This document shows, one piece after another, positions 47,564 through 58,949 of a stretch of 64,000 bases of DNA. A program made the position numbers and the translations under genes. The stretch comes from Nitzschia sp. DOCU1 (taxonomy: Eukaryota; Bacillariophyta; Bacillariophyceae; Bacillariales; Bacillariaceae). The notes under the pieces were generated by a model that saw only the letters and a program-made list of their open reading frames with translations, was not told where the DNA came from and ran no database searches. Location of the stretch: the NCBI GenBank assembly GCA_951394045.1, contig OX595988.1, forward strand, positions 2,495,352-2,559,351. The letters are read 5' to 3'. The number at the start of each line of letters is the position of its first letter. Within the stretch, counting starts at the first letter, position 1.

Positions 47564-50500
47564 ATGACCGTTTCGAAACGAGATCGTCCTCGGGTTCTGG
47601 AAGAATGCTGGATCCATCGTGATTTCTTGAAGGAAAAATTACGAGTGCGCGAGCGATACTTTCACTACGTCTCTAGCACAGAGGGTCCGTTGTTGCGGCC
47701 TGCAGAAAGTGATGATTCATTGGTCGTGTTTCCTGATGGACTTTGTTGGAGGAAATATTTGCCATTGATCACGCAATTGGTGGAGCAGCCACTCACAACG
47801 AGACAATGTCGATTTGTCTTGTTAGAGTCAGCCGTCGAATGCATGGATTATCGCAATTCGTCTCCTTGCATTGCCGTCAATAGCGACGAGCCAGGCAAAA
47901 ATCCAGTATTGGTGTCGGAAGCGACTGCTGTCCAAGAACGATCCAAATTACAAAAACTCTTGGAGCAGCATCGTGTGTTTGGATTTTGTGACTTGTCCTG
48001 GCGGAGTGAGGATGAGGATGAGTGGGACAGTATGGGATACGAAAACATGGCAACGTTGGAACGATGTAATCATGCCTTGCTGCGGGTAACGTCCTTGTTA
48101 CAACAACACTCACATGGAGCAAAGTCACCGAAAATGGTCATTTTGTCCTCGGAACCGGAGGTTTTGCAACAATTCACATTGGATGAGGGTGTGGAGCTCT
48201 TGTCCGTGGATGCCTTCCTCCACCAACTCGTGGAGATGAAAATCCTCCAAGGCACGACCCTTGAATCGCTCCAAGCAATCAAGACTCGTTGTGAGGAAGC
48301 CTATAGGATTCGAAATGGACCACCGTCATCCAAGGGAGATATGGTGCAAGGAGAGGTGGAATACTGGACGGAGGAAACTGTCCTGCAAGGGCTCCGAAAC
48401 AAGACGTTGGTCAAAGGCAGGCTCAATGTAAGCAAAGAAAATCCAAAGGAAGGTTATGTCATTGCAAGTGGTGGGGAAGGTGTAACCTATTTTGTCAATC
48501 AAATGCTGGGGCATTTCAACCGAGCCCTACATCAAGATATCGTTGTTCTCGAACCGCTGGATGAGGCTCAATGGGGACGGCCAGTAGGGCGGCGTCGACT
48601 AGTCCACTACAGAGACGACGACGACGATGATGATGTGCTAAATGGGGAAATAACCGATGCGTCGCCACCAGTTCCATCGGCCCGTGTAGTGGCCGTTTTA
48701 GAGCCCTCACGAAGACAATTCATTGCGACGCTGGTGGACCTTCCAATGAATGACGAAAGTGCGTGCCTAGTAGTACCCATGGACATTCGAATACCCAAGA
48801 TCCGCATCAAGACTAATGCATGGAGGCGTTTTGTGGGGAACCGCCTACTTGTCCAAATCGATGCTTGGGAAGTTGGAAATAATTATCCTGCTGGGCACTG
48901 CGTCGACATAATTGGACCCATTGCCAATTTGGAGACAGAGATTCAATGCCTCTTGCACGAGAACCAGTTGCATTTAATTCCATTCAGCCGAGCAGCATTG
49001 GCTTGTCTTCCTCACGAAGGCCACAATTGGGTTGTCTCTCAAGACGAGATTGGTAGGCGATTGGACCTCAGATCGACGCACAGGATCTTCAGTGTCGACC
49101 CTCCGGGTTGTCAAGATATTGATGATACCATGCATGCGCGAGGTGAGTTTGCAAATTCTTCTTGACGGATCCACAATTGAAAAAACTTGTTGGGAATGGA
49201 TTCCTTACTCGTCTTGCACGCCCACATCAGTATTAGCAAATGGGGACATTGAAATTGGTGTCCACATTGCAGATGTCACGCACTTCGTCCCGCATAATTC
49301 GCCGCTGGATATTGAAGCACAAATTCGAGGCACGACATTCTATCTCGTAGACCGTCGGTTCGACATGCTTCCCACTTTATTGAGCTCTGGTAGGTCGTTT
49401 TTTGTTTTTCTTGAAGGGTTCACACTTGCTTGCAAGCTAATCAAACCAATCATCTCCCTCCAAGACTTGTGCTCGCTGCACGGAGGTATGGATCGGTTGG
49501 CAGTCTCGACCATTTGGACTTTTTCCAGTGATTTCAAGGAAGTGAAGTCGTTCTGGTACGGGCGTTCCGTGATTCATAACTGTCAAGGTAAGCATTCATG
49601 CATATTGATACTGCAACCTGCCCGTCCTATCCCATCTTTGATTGTCTTTTTATTCGTTGGAAGCCATGACGTACGAACAGGCCAATTACATCTTACACGA
49701 CAAGCCCCCAGATGATCCCTCGAAACAACCTCCGCCACCACTCACTGCTGGACATCCGGTAGATCAAGCGAACATCGCCTCTTTAAAGGAAGATCTTGCT
49801 ATACTGACCCGCCTTGCTCGCAAGTTACGTCGCGATCGAGAAGAAATTGGAGGTGCTGTCGATTTGTCCAGCGGTGACCAGGGCAGCGAACTCAAATTCA
49901 CCCTTGACGAGAACAAACCACCAGTGAAAGTGACTCCTAAGAAGCAAGAAGAGATTCATCATACGATCGCAGAGCTTATGATTCTTGCGAATACGTGGGT
50001 AGCGAGAACAATTCACGAACGAATGCCGGATCGGGCGCTACTGCGAGTCCATCGAAGTGCCGAAGAAACACGGTTCGAAGACCTGAAGGAAGTACTCAAG
50101 GCTGGGAAAATCTCCTTTGATGGTAGTAGTAACATGGCGTTGGCAGATTCTCTGAGAAAGGCCGAAAAAGCTGCCAAGTCAGGATCCTTGATGGCTCTAT
50201 TCCAGTCCCTCGCGACTAGGTAAGCACTGCTGGTTGCCCATCGCTTGCTCTCAATCTCAAGCTAAACTTTGTTCGTCTCCATTTTAAACAGAGCCATGTC
50301 CGAGGCACAATATGTCAGCACTGGACAAGCCAGCGGCGATATAGGCTTGTCACATTACGGTTTGGGTCTACAAAAGTATACCCATTTCACATCTCCCATT
50401 CGGAGATACGCCGACGTGATTGTGCACAAGCAACTTCTGGCAGCCGACAATGTTTCGGCAAATACAGATGCAGCCAAATTTCGTGATCAAATCAATCCAC

Positions 50501-51630
50501 CCTTGCAGTCGTTGCCAACGTCAAAGGTAATTTCTATCTTGAAAGGTGAAGGATTGGAGAGTACGGAACCGACTGAGGTCGCGGAGACACCAATCGTGGA
50601 GAACGACCCTCAGGTCATAACTCCGGCTCTGTCAACCGAAGAGCTCACGGAAGAAGCATCAAATTTAAAACTTTACGAGCCAGATCAGGTGGCAAAAATA
50701 TGTGAAGGGTTGAATCGGCAAAATCGAATGTCAAAACTTTCATCCTTTGAGTGTCAAAGCCTCTTTCTGTCATTGTATTTCAAAGATCACGCCGAGACCA
50801 CCCAGGCAGTTGTCACCAACCTACGAGCGAATGGCTTTTGGGTTTACGTTCCACGCTTTGACATGCGGGGTCCGGTATACCTCAGTGACATGAAGGGAAA
50901 CGTGCAGCTCGACCCTTCTCTACTCAGTCTTCCGGGCTCCGCCGGACAAGATCCTTCGGCAGGATTTGCATCATCCGGGGAGGCACGGATGTTTCCGTCG
51001 GGGAGGTGCGAGCTTATCGAGTCACCCGATGAAAGGCTGGAGGTGTCTGTTCCTGATTCCAAAAGTTCGCTTTGTATAAGAGTTTTGGATGTTGTCACAG
51101 TCAAGATAATGTGCGACAATTGGGATACGAGGTCCCGGGTACCTCCGCCGCGATTTCATTTGATTGCGGGTGCTTCTCCCAAGTCCAAAATGAAGGCAGT
51201 CGAAGCCCATCACCCAACGACTTCAAAGTCTTTTGCTGACACAGCAAAGAAATCTACAATCGATCAGGAAAACATTCGTTGTCCAAGCATCTACGACGAA
51301 TTACTGCATATCGCGAAACCAACACTACTGGTCGATGCGCCTCTTCGTTTCCTGGAAAACAAAAAGTTGAGCGTACCAAGTGGGAAACCATCCATGCCAG
51401 GAAGAATGGTGTTTGGTGACTTTCGGAATCCGGACACCCACGTAGCAAAGCAAGAAGCGTCCATGGCGGAAGCCTCTCAGGCGGCCGCAGAACGCCGAAG
51501 TCAAATTATGGAAGCTCAGGCCAGACAGAGCGAATTCAACACATCGAGACAAATAGAGAGAGATGCCACTATGCGGATGCAGAGGCTCGCAGCGAACAAG
51601 CGAAACGCCCGGAAATCAAAGGCGAAATGA
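47564..51630 (+). CDS. DIS3/RRP44-like exoribonuclease (RNB family)
   Basis: Five exons, 47564-49142, 49231-49389, 49465-49587, 49664-50219 and 50292-51630, with introns of 72-88 bp; all phases fit and give 1,251 residues. RNB active site: [16 protein letters not shown] with Asp512, 518, 520 and 521, then [56 protein letters not shown] and [18 protein letters not shown]. Cold-shock/S1-type domains flank it. The enzyme degrades RNA 3' to 5', usually with the exosome. The N-terminal PIN-like region lacks the clear acidic residues of RRP44 ([11 protein letters not shown] in place of the LDTN strand), closer to DIS3L-type proteins. A loop of about 80 residues ([16 protein letters not shown]) and a 150-residue Ala/Gln/Arg-rich tail make it longer than usual. 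Confidence 0.92.
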
Positions 51631-51690
51631 GGTCGCTGCCTACGAATGAACAGATCTAAACTCCAGATACAATTTCACTTCACTAGTATT

Positions 51691-53847
51691 TTATGCATTC
51701 CCAGCTTTCTCGGCTTTTGCCTTGGCTAACATTTCCTGGTATTTTGATACCGTCGTCGACCCAGCGGAGGCACGAGCAGCTGGTGTAGGCTCTTCTGGAT
51801 CGGGAATGCCCGAATCCAATTCTTCCATTAACAGTCCTCTCATCTCGACCAATTGATCGGCCAGTTCTGAGGCTTCTTGGGATGTGAGGTCACTTCTCAG
51901 CCCCAAACTTCCTTGTCCATGAGCAGCTTTCAGATTGTTGTAGGTTTTGTCCAAAGTCTTTGAGTTGACATCTGTAGCAGGAATGGGACCAACTTGCTCT
52001 GGTGCTGTTGGTGTAGGCGTTACCATTGCAGGAGCTTGTTGCTGAAGAGTGGGTTGTACGGGAGCTTCTTGTGCCATTTGGGTTTGTGCTGGTACTGCTG
52101 GTACTTGTGGAGCCACGGGAGCGGCTGGTGGTGCACCCAACATGAGGTCACATGTATTGACAGACGACCTCAAGGCCGCTCTCAGCGTGAACACGACACT
52201 GTTTCGGAGCTCTGGTGGGCTGTTCCTGTACAAACTAATGGCTCCTTCTATAACCGCAATGGTTCCATCGACTTGCGAAACAGCGACACCCGGTGATGGA
52301 TCAGGGTAACCAAGGATGGAATCGCACGTGCTAATGGCAGCGGCAAAGGCTGCACGCAAGGTTACCAGGACACTGCTCTTCAACTCCGCCGGGCTATTCT
52401 TGTACATGGTAATGGCGCCTTCAATGCAGGCAATCATACTATCCAACTGCGTAGGGCTTCCCGCCGGAGTCGCGGTGGCAGCTGGCATCGTCGTCATTTG
52501 AGGTGCCGTTTGCTGTACAATGGCAGGTTGACCCACTGCTGGACTGGTAGCCGTAGACTTTGCAGCTTCCTCACGAAGCAAGGCTGTGACTTCTTGCAAC
52601 AAATTGTCGAATTGATCAATCTCACCACCCTTTAGACGGCCCTTCCCGAAACCTGGTCCCCCACGATGTTTCAAAATCATGCCCATCAATGTGCGCATCT
52701 TTCTCTTTGTTTCCTCTGGGTCCGACGAAGATGATGTTGATGCCACTGGAACCGACTTTGGCGGAGCCATGGCAACTGGAGACTGTTGTTGAAAACTTTG
52801 CACAGGAGCAGCAGGTGGTGGTTGATATACAGGCTCTGGTGGAGACATGGTTTGCGGCGGAGCCTGCTGTTGCACGGGGGGAGCTGTTTCCACTACTACT
52901 GGAGGAGGTACGGCAGCTTGAGCAGGTGCCGGAGCAGCTTGACCCCGGGCTGCTTTCCCTTGTCGTCTCTGCTTCAACATATCCTTGTAACTAACTCCAG
53001 CCGTATTCTTTTCTTCTTCGGGGATCGAATCATTATCAAAGTAAGGCGCCAACATTTCTTCCGGTATCGTGTCAATCAAATTTTGTTCCTTTTCTCGCAG
53101 TCTATATATATAAACAATGTCATAACGAACAAATAGAAAATGAGGCATGAATCCAGATAAAACAATCGCACTTTTGCATGCATGCACTTACCCTTTGAGA
53201 TATGGATTGACACTAACCAGCTTTTCCAGTTCCTTGATGCCTTCGTCTGCAAATACTTGGTCCGCTTTCTCCGCGTCACCCGTAAGTCGGGCTATTCCTC
53301 GGACAGTGGAATCGCGTTTGAGTTGCGCAAAGTACAGATCCGCAGTATTGGCAATCGAGTCGGCATCTCGGTTGCGACCTACCGGTCGAGGACTGGCGCG
53401 TGCCGGTCGAGGAAGTGGGGGAGGAACCACGGCACCAGGAGCCATAGCAGGAGGACCACCGTTTTGCATCATTTCACGAAACATACGAGCCTGCTCTTCT
53501 ACAGACATTTCCTGAAGATTGGCAGGTGGTACTACTGGAGGTGGCTCCAGAAATGGATTCATAATGACTTGCGGCGACGGTTCAGGTTGTCGGGCGGCGG
53601 CTTTGGCAAGGATCTCTTTCAGCCTGGAACCGCCTTGTTCACCGACTTCTTCAGGTTCTGGTTCGTCTGGCTGCTGTTGCTGCGGGTTCCCACCCTGCAA
53701 GGCTTTTAGAAAATCCTCATTGTCCCAGCCTCCTACCATTTTCAACGCGGGAACTTTCGACCGAGCAATGGCGGTAGGCGGTGCCAGGAAGGCATCGGCG
53801 CCGGACGTTGAGGCAAGCGCCAAGAACGTTGCATAACTGAATTTCAT
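51691..53847 (-). CDS. Plastid-type protein with duplicated helical modules
   Basis: Two exons, 53847-53192 and 53101-51691, with a 90-bp intron (CAAAGG|GTAAGT ... TATATAG|ACTGCG), giving 688 residues. The N-terminus (MKFSYATFLALASTSGADAFLAPP) is a textbook diatom bipartite plastid signal, cleaved ADA|FLAP. Pro/Gln/Ala linkers separate small helical segments: SIANTADLYFAQLKRDS...VNPYLKGLREKEQNLIDTIP; a basic ETKRKMRTLMGMILKHRGG; and two copies of a module of about 45 residues (QLDSMIACIEGAITMYKNSPAELKSSV and QVDGTIAVIEGAISLYRNSPPELRNSV, each ending in a TLRAA helix and a single Cys). The C-terminus has QEASELADQLVEMRGLLMEEL. Function unknown; a stromal or thylakoid scaffold is a guess. A start two codons upstream is equally possible. 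Confidence 0.8.
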
Positions 53848-54292
53848 CAACATCTTTGGGAAACAAATCACTAAAACGGCGTTGCAACGCTAAGACCCTT
53901 TGAAAGAGTACCGACAAGGATGAAATAAGTCTAGTAGAGGGACGTTGTGATGGGTTTTTTGTTCTTTTGATGTGGCTGCATCATGCGATGGATGGAGATC
54001 GATCGATGGAGATGCAAACGCCAAACAACGTACGCGAGGCTCTTCCGTCCTTGCGACGTCAGGCCTGGCCAATGAGAACCTTCCTCCTGGCAGATCGGGC
54101 AAACTAGATTTGATCCAGACGACTTCTTCTCAGGATCTTTTAGCCCGGATAGTCGATCAGTGCGTTCACCGACCACCACGGTGCCAGTAGTAAGCCCATC
54201 GCAGAAGCAAGACCCCTTCATCCATTCTCTGGTCGTTTGACTACTATACAGTTACATCATCCGCATGATACCAAGTCACAAACGACTACAAA
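53848..54292. other. Divergent promoter region
   Basis: 445 bp between the plastid protein gene and the protease gene; no element recognised. Confidence 0.45.
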
Positions 54293-55006
54293 ATGCCACA
54301 GTTTGAGGATACGGATCTCATTTTGAATTTCCACGACGCTGTGATTTATGGATCCGACTTGGCTCTTGTGTCGAGTCCGACGGCATGGTTGAATGATGCC
54401 TGCATTCATTTTTTCTTTGAGTGGTTAACTCAACAACAACAAACTTCCAATAATACATTCATGGATCCGTCGGTGGTATCCTTTTTTGTCCATCAATGCA
54501 CTGACGATGATGAAATCCAAGAATTTGTGGCGTCCTTTCCTCGTCAGGGCAAGATTTTGATTCCCGTCAATGACAGCATGACGAACAGGGCAGGGCCATG
54601 GCGGGGTGGGAGTCATTGGAGCCTGTTAGTAGTTATAGTACTAGTCAATGATCCATCCTGCAGCAGCAACGACAAAAAATCGCATCACTTTTGGCATTTT
54701 GATTCGGTGAGAAATAGTGGCAACGCCAAAGCGGCACAAACCATTGCCCAAAAATTAGGAAAGCATGCGTTTGGACTGTCAGAGGTAGTTGTCGTCGAGG
54801 CAGCCACGCCACAGCAATCCAATGGCTACGATTGTGGCGTCCATATGTTAGCAGCAGCTCAACTATTTTCTGGCATGGGTGTGATGGACGATCTCAAGGC
54901 ACACGAAACGAAACTAGACCAACATACACGAGAACATCCCAACTTTTGCCACGAGCTTCGGCAATTTATAGCCAATGAGATTTTGAGGCAATCCTCAAAG
55001 TCATAG
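54293..55006 (+). CDS. SENP8/Ulp1-like cysteine protease (C48)
   Basis: 237 residues, single exon. Catalytic residues of the C48 family are all present: His108 (GGSHWSLL), Asp137 (WHFDSV), Gln174 or 175 (TPQQSNGYDCG) and Cys181. The entry motif (SSPTAWLNDACIHFFFEWL) matches the xWLNDxxIxF region that holds the modifier. The short length without an N-terminal extension is that of SENP8/DEN1, which processes NEDD8 and removes it from proteins, rather than the long SUMO proteases. A Ser/Asp/Lys insert (PSCSSNDKKSHH) sits between His and Asp. The gene is convergent with the DUF6824 gene, with 44 bp between. Confidence 0.9.
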   Translation: MPQFEDTDLILNFHDAVIYGSDLALVSSPTAWLNDACIHFFFEWLTQQQQTSNNTFMDPSVVSFFVHQCTDDDEIQEFVASFPRQGKILIPVNDSMTNRAGPWRGGSHWSLLVVIVLVNDPSCSSNDKKSHHFWHFDSVRNSGNAKAAQTIAQKLGKHAFGLSEVVVVEAATPQQSNGYDCGVHMLAAAQLFSGMGVMDDLKAHETKLDQHTREHPNFCHELRQFIANEILRQSSKS

Positions 55007-55050
55007 TAAACGTGCTTAACTTGTTGTAGCATTTTATCCCCTGCCTAGTA

Positions 55051-57009
55051 CTAGCCACTACGACCTGAAAAGTCGGATCTTTGCGAATAATCGCCGTCGA
55101 GATGGGAACGCCCGGCTACGCCAGATCCAGGAACCATAAAACGAGCATCGCCCAGTCTGTTGGCGGCGAGAATCGAATTGCCCGCCATGGCACTATACTG
55201 GAGTTGTTGCGCCGTAGCAGCGGGCATTACAACGAGCCCGCCTGGAAGAGTCGCATGGTGAAGCTGGTCTTCTGTGGGAGGGGTTCCAAGCAGAAGGCTC
55301 GTTGGTATTGATGCCGGGACGCGGCCAAGTCTCGACATTGCCAAAGAACTCGCATCCGCACCCAAGCCGGCTGCCCCAAGCCCAGCAGTTCCCAATCCTC
55401 CTCCCAGTAGAGCTGAATGATGAATTCCCGCTGCCTGCAAACGGGCGTGTTCCGCCTGTGCCAAACGGTCAGCCGCCTGTATACGGGCATGGTGTGCGAG
55501 CAGAGCAGGATGAGCTCCATGTCCAACACTAGATAGACCTGCACGCTCCGATGCTTGTAACATAGTTCCATCTGTAGTTGGGATATTTAAGGCGCCCATA
55601 TGGACAGCACTGGCCGAATAGGGATTGGACTGCTGTTGCTGGAAAGCTCGCATGCGCGCTGATGCACGGTCCAGAGCTAACGACATCATGTACGGATCAA
55701 CTTCTTCACCATCAGACTGCGAATCAATTTCAATGATATCTTGTTCTCGAACTCTTTTGCGCTCAGCAGTTTCATATGCGTCCTGGGAATATCTGCGCTT
55801 CTTCGAGTAATCTCTGTGAATCACGGGTTGCTCTTTGTCATCTTCCTGGCCTGCGGTTTCCCATGCCGAGACAGGCCGTTGCCATCCCACGATACCAGTA
55901 ACCCCTTCATTAAGTGCTGCGGCAATAAAGTGTCGTGTTCTTTTAAGGTCCGGGAGAAAGTCATGAAACGTGCAGAGACAAGTTAGACCAATCTGCCGCG
56001 ATAGTGCACATTTGTTCTTCCAACATGTGCATGAGATGTGTGCACGTCGTCAACATCGGACTTACTCTGCAAGACCCAATTCTTTCCAACTACCCGCCGC
56101 GTCTTTTCCCAGAAAGCGACCGGGGGGAGAAAGACGCTGAACAACCTGAAAGACGAATTCAACAATTGCTTCTCGTATCGCCGGCTTCTTCTTTGCTACT
56201 CGGAAATTCTCCTGTCTCAATCGAACGAGCCTTCGAAAGAATTGATTCCTGTAGAAGAAAAATGACAAGATATTATGAGAGACGATGTATTCTCTCGGTA
56301 TCACCGCCAGCCCATGCCGTTCTTACCCAGCATTCGGATATTCCCCCACATCAGGACCACAAAGGACGTCATGAGCAGTCAAATTACGAATGAAAGGGCC
56401 CGAGGACGCGACAGTTCTATTTTGGACTGCAGGTTTCATGGCCCCATGGGGTGCTACGGGGGAAGGAGGAAGAGGTGGTGCCTTTGGTTGCTGCTGCCGT
56501 GACATTTTCGGAACATGATTTGGCGATTTGTCTGGGACGGAGGCACCACCACCAGCTTTAGCTGCTGCCATCATTGAACTCCTCATAGCTTCTCTCTTGT
56601 TATCCATAGCCCTGCGAAACTCCATCGCTTTCGCAGCTGCTTCGGCTGCGGAAATTTTCGGGAAAAGCGGAAGAGGCACTCCCCCATCCAAACCCGTTCT
56701 CTTTGCTTTCAATTGCTGCTGCGGCTGTGCCTGGGGTCGTGCAGGCGGGGGTTCGGGAGGCCGATGAACGACGGGAGGAAATTCATCCGCCATCTCATCT
56801 GCATCGTCAAACTGTGACTTGAACGGAATCTTGGAAGCAGGGGGAGCAAAGTCTTCAAATTGATCTTCATCTTGATACGGATCCCTCACTCTGACGGGTG
56901 GCAACTCCGCCCCTGGCCTCACGCGTCTGCCAAAGTTGTCGTTGACTGCAGCGTTCGGAATGTCGTCATCCTCCAATGAGCGCCTTCCATCGTTTCCATT
57001 CTCATTCAT
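55051..57009 (-). CDS. DUF6824-domain protein
   Basis: Three exons, 57009-56327, 56248-56066 and 55939-55051, with introns of 78 and 126 bp; the phases fit and give 584 residues. The middle exon completes the domain, about residues 215-310: HDVLCGPDVGEYPNAGNQFFRRLVRLRQENFR, KPAIREAIVEFVFQVV, PPGRFLGKDAAGSWKELG and ETRHFIAAALNEG. This is the order of DUF6824 ([ND]DVLxGRG, HPGNxxFRxLV, PPGRFLxK, Wx[ED]xG, ARxKTxxALRE), expanded in diatoms and thought regulatory by many annotators; its function is unknown. Here the GRG and HPGN parts are altered (CGPDVG, PNAGN). The N-terminal 210 residues are Pro/Gln-rich and the C-terminal part is Ala/Leu/Gly-rich (LLGGGLGTAGLGAAGLG), as in transcription cofactors. 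Confidence 0.8.
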
Positions 57010-57538
57010 TGTAAGTATAAAAACTGGAGACACTAGTCAACGCAATGATTGAATGAGTATGGGGACCGGGGTCGATAGCAAGGACGCTAATTGCATCGTG
57101 TTATCACAAAATGCCCGATTGTTGTCCCTTGCAGATCGCGGCAAAATCCAGCGTCATCGCTCACTCGCAGTCATCTCCCCGGATCGCCAGCTACGACGTA
57201 CATACCGAACATGCATCGTAACTACTAGAATACGGTATGGGATGGCCAAAATCGTTTGATACATATGAACCGAGCCGTTGTGCAGGAACGCTATCGTGCA
57301 TTCTACATGTACCTATAAAAGTACTATATATACCTAGAACTGTGCCCGTCCGCCACCACCAATGGATTGATTGATTCGATTCGCTGGATGGGGTGGCGCG
57401 TGTGCGGGGGTACGCGTGCAGACGAGACGGGGAGCATTCGTCATAGCACTACCTGGTATGGGATAGAAGCTACTATAGATAGCAGACTACCCCCGGATAA
57501 ATATTGTACTATCTACTAGAACGGGGAGCGTTTCTAAC
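57010..57538. other. Intergenic
   Basis: 529 bp upstream of the DUF6824 gene; no element recognised. Confidence 0.4.
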
Positions 57539-57715
57539 TTAGCGTATTATAATGCCGAAAGGTGTGGCAGCGAACGTAGTAAATACAACCCGCTCAAGCG
57601 GCGGGACGACAGCGTTCCCTCCGATGGGTTCTGATTCAGCGCCCCACTTGGTATAGTAGCGGCCTTTCTTCTTGCGCTGAAAGAAAGCGGTTGTAAAATG
57701 CTTTGGCATAAGCAT
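57539..57715 (-). CDS. Small basic ORF (58 aa), candidate gene or exon
   Basis: The frame MLMPKHFTTAFFQ then RKKKGRYYTKWGAESEPIGG and ERVVFTTFAATPFGIIIR has natural composition. A good acceptor (CTTTCTTTCAG) precedes RKKKGR, and a donor-like GTAAGATC lies just after the stop of the neighbouring glycosyltransferase, 28 bp from it. It may be a separate small gene, or an alternative 3' exon of the transcript from the glycosyltransferase gene. No family recognised. Confidence 0.3.
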   Translation of the reverse strand: MLMPKHFTTAFFQRKKKGRYYTKWGAESEPIGGNAVVPPLERVVFTTFAATPFGIIIR

Positions 57716-57743
57716 TCCGAAGTGATCTTACGTTCTGCTTTAA

Positions 57744-58949
57744 TCAGACATGATCAATGATGTGATGATCCTTTAGGATGTCTGTTGCCTCGCTTAGTGG
57801 TTTGTGAAATTCACCAACACCAATGTTGATACAATACGTCTTGATGGATGGATCGCTTAAGAGACAATCAACTGGACTAAATGGCGGTCCACTCCAAACA
57901 GCTCGGACTTTTTCCAACGATTTCCCGCCCCTCCATAGGCCGACATGAGTCCCTCCACAAAACCAACAACGCTGTCTTTGAATCGCCTCACAGTAGGTAG
58001 CATTCACCGGCTCGACCTTATACGATAATGGATACCTCTTAAAGTTCGGATATGGAGAATCCCAGCAATCCCATCTCAAAATGTCCCAGTCGGGTGGCAC
58101 AAATTGTATCGACGCAATCAACCTTTCCATGTCACGAATTACAAAATCGTCTTCCACCACCAAGGTGAGCCCTGTTGTATTCAAGTTGTCAATAATATGC
58201 AGACACGTTTTCGCCAGACCGGATAGTCCAGTACAGATTGCTCCTTTTCTTTTCGGGCCGCAGAGATCGGGCGCTCCCTGCAATGCTGTCACTCGTTGAT
58301 ATGGGATGGACTGTTTGGATAACCAGGCCTCCATAATCGCCCTTCGACTTTTGCGCTTCTCCAAATTGATGTAATATATCCGATCAATAGTAATAATGGA
58401 AGGAGTTGTAGGAGATGTGGGTTGTTGAAAAGGTACATTGGCTGCTTTCGCTGCTTGCTTCATACTTGCCCAAGAGTGAATGCCACCAGAGTTGCTGGCT
58501 TTTTTTTCCACCAGCGTTTCTTGGCCGTCAATTGTCTCATTCACAATAATTAAGAAATTACGAGGCGTCACCCAAGAGGTATTCAGGAGCGTTATTGCCG
58601 TCAGGCTGCCCTTGTTTCCAGACGATGATTGTTGTGGTTGGTTGGCTCCTCTCTGCTGCGTCGGAAGATCATCAGACCTCAAATATCCCGACGCAACGCC
58701 GAGCGCATTTAAGTTTGATGCTCTCAGTAGTCCTTGCACCAATACCAGACAAAGAACGACGCGGATAAGCACGGGCCGGCACGTTTTACACGTTCCTAGA
58801 GAGTAGGAGTAGCTGCGTCTTTCAGACGGCGGTGTTGCTTCTTCGTCTTTCGACATCATCATTTTGCTTCCCGAGGAAATGAAACTAGATACTTCTCCTG
58901 TCAACGAAGAAAACGGACGCCTCGTGCGAATGCAGGGCGGGGGCGCCAT
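57744..58949 (-). CDS. GT25-like glycosyltransferase, type II membrane, copy 1
   Basis: 401 residues, intronless. A basic head precedes a membrane anchor (PVLIRVVLCLVLVQGLL, about 60-76), a Golgi type II layout. The catalytic part begins IDRIYYINLEKRKSRRAIMEAWL and includes IPYQRVTALQG, TCLHIIDNL, LTLVVEDDFVI with an acidic EDD metal motif, and DWDILRWDCWD. The family (GT25, including LPS and collagen galactosyltransferases) transfers hexose from UDP-sugars. Late motifs CWFCGGTHVGLWRGG and IGVGEFHKPLSEATDI are shared with the paralogue at 60139-61340. The acceptor is unknown. Confidence 0.85.
   Translation of the reverse strand: MAPPPCIRTRRPFSSLTGEVSSFISSGSKMMMSKDEEATPPSERRSYSYSLGTCKTCRPVLIRVVLCLVLVQGLLRASNLNALGVASGYLRSDDLPTQQRGANQPQQSSSGNKGSLTAITLLNTSWVTPRNFLIIVNETIDGQETLVEKKASNSGGIHSWASMKQAAKAANVPFQQPTSPTTPSIITIDRIYYINLEKRKSRRAIMEAWLSKQSIPYQRVTALQGAPDLCGPKRKGAICTGLSGLAKTCLHIIDNLNTTGLTLVVEDDFVIRDMERLIASIQFVPPDWDILRWDCWDSPYPNFKRYPLSYKVEPVNATYCEAIQRQRCWFCGGTHVGLWRGGKSLEKVRAVWSGPPFSPVDCLLSDPSIKTYCINIGVGEFHKPLSEATDILKDHHIIDHV

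Noticed and set aside
53182..53709. A 175-residue plus-strand frame
   Set aside because: Antisense to exon 1 of the plastid-type protein, which has a textbook presequence; no domain in the plus frame.
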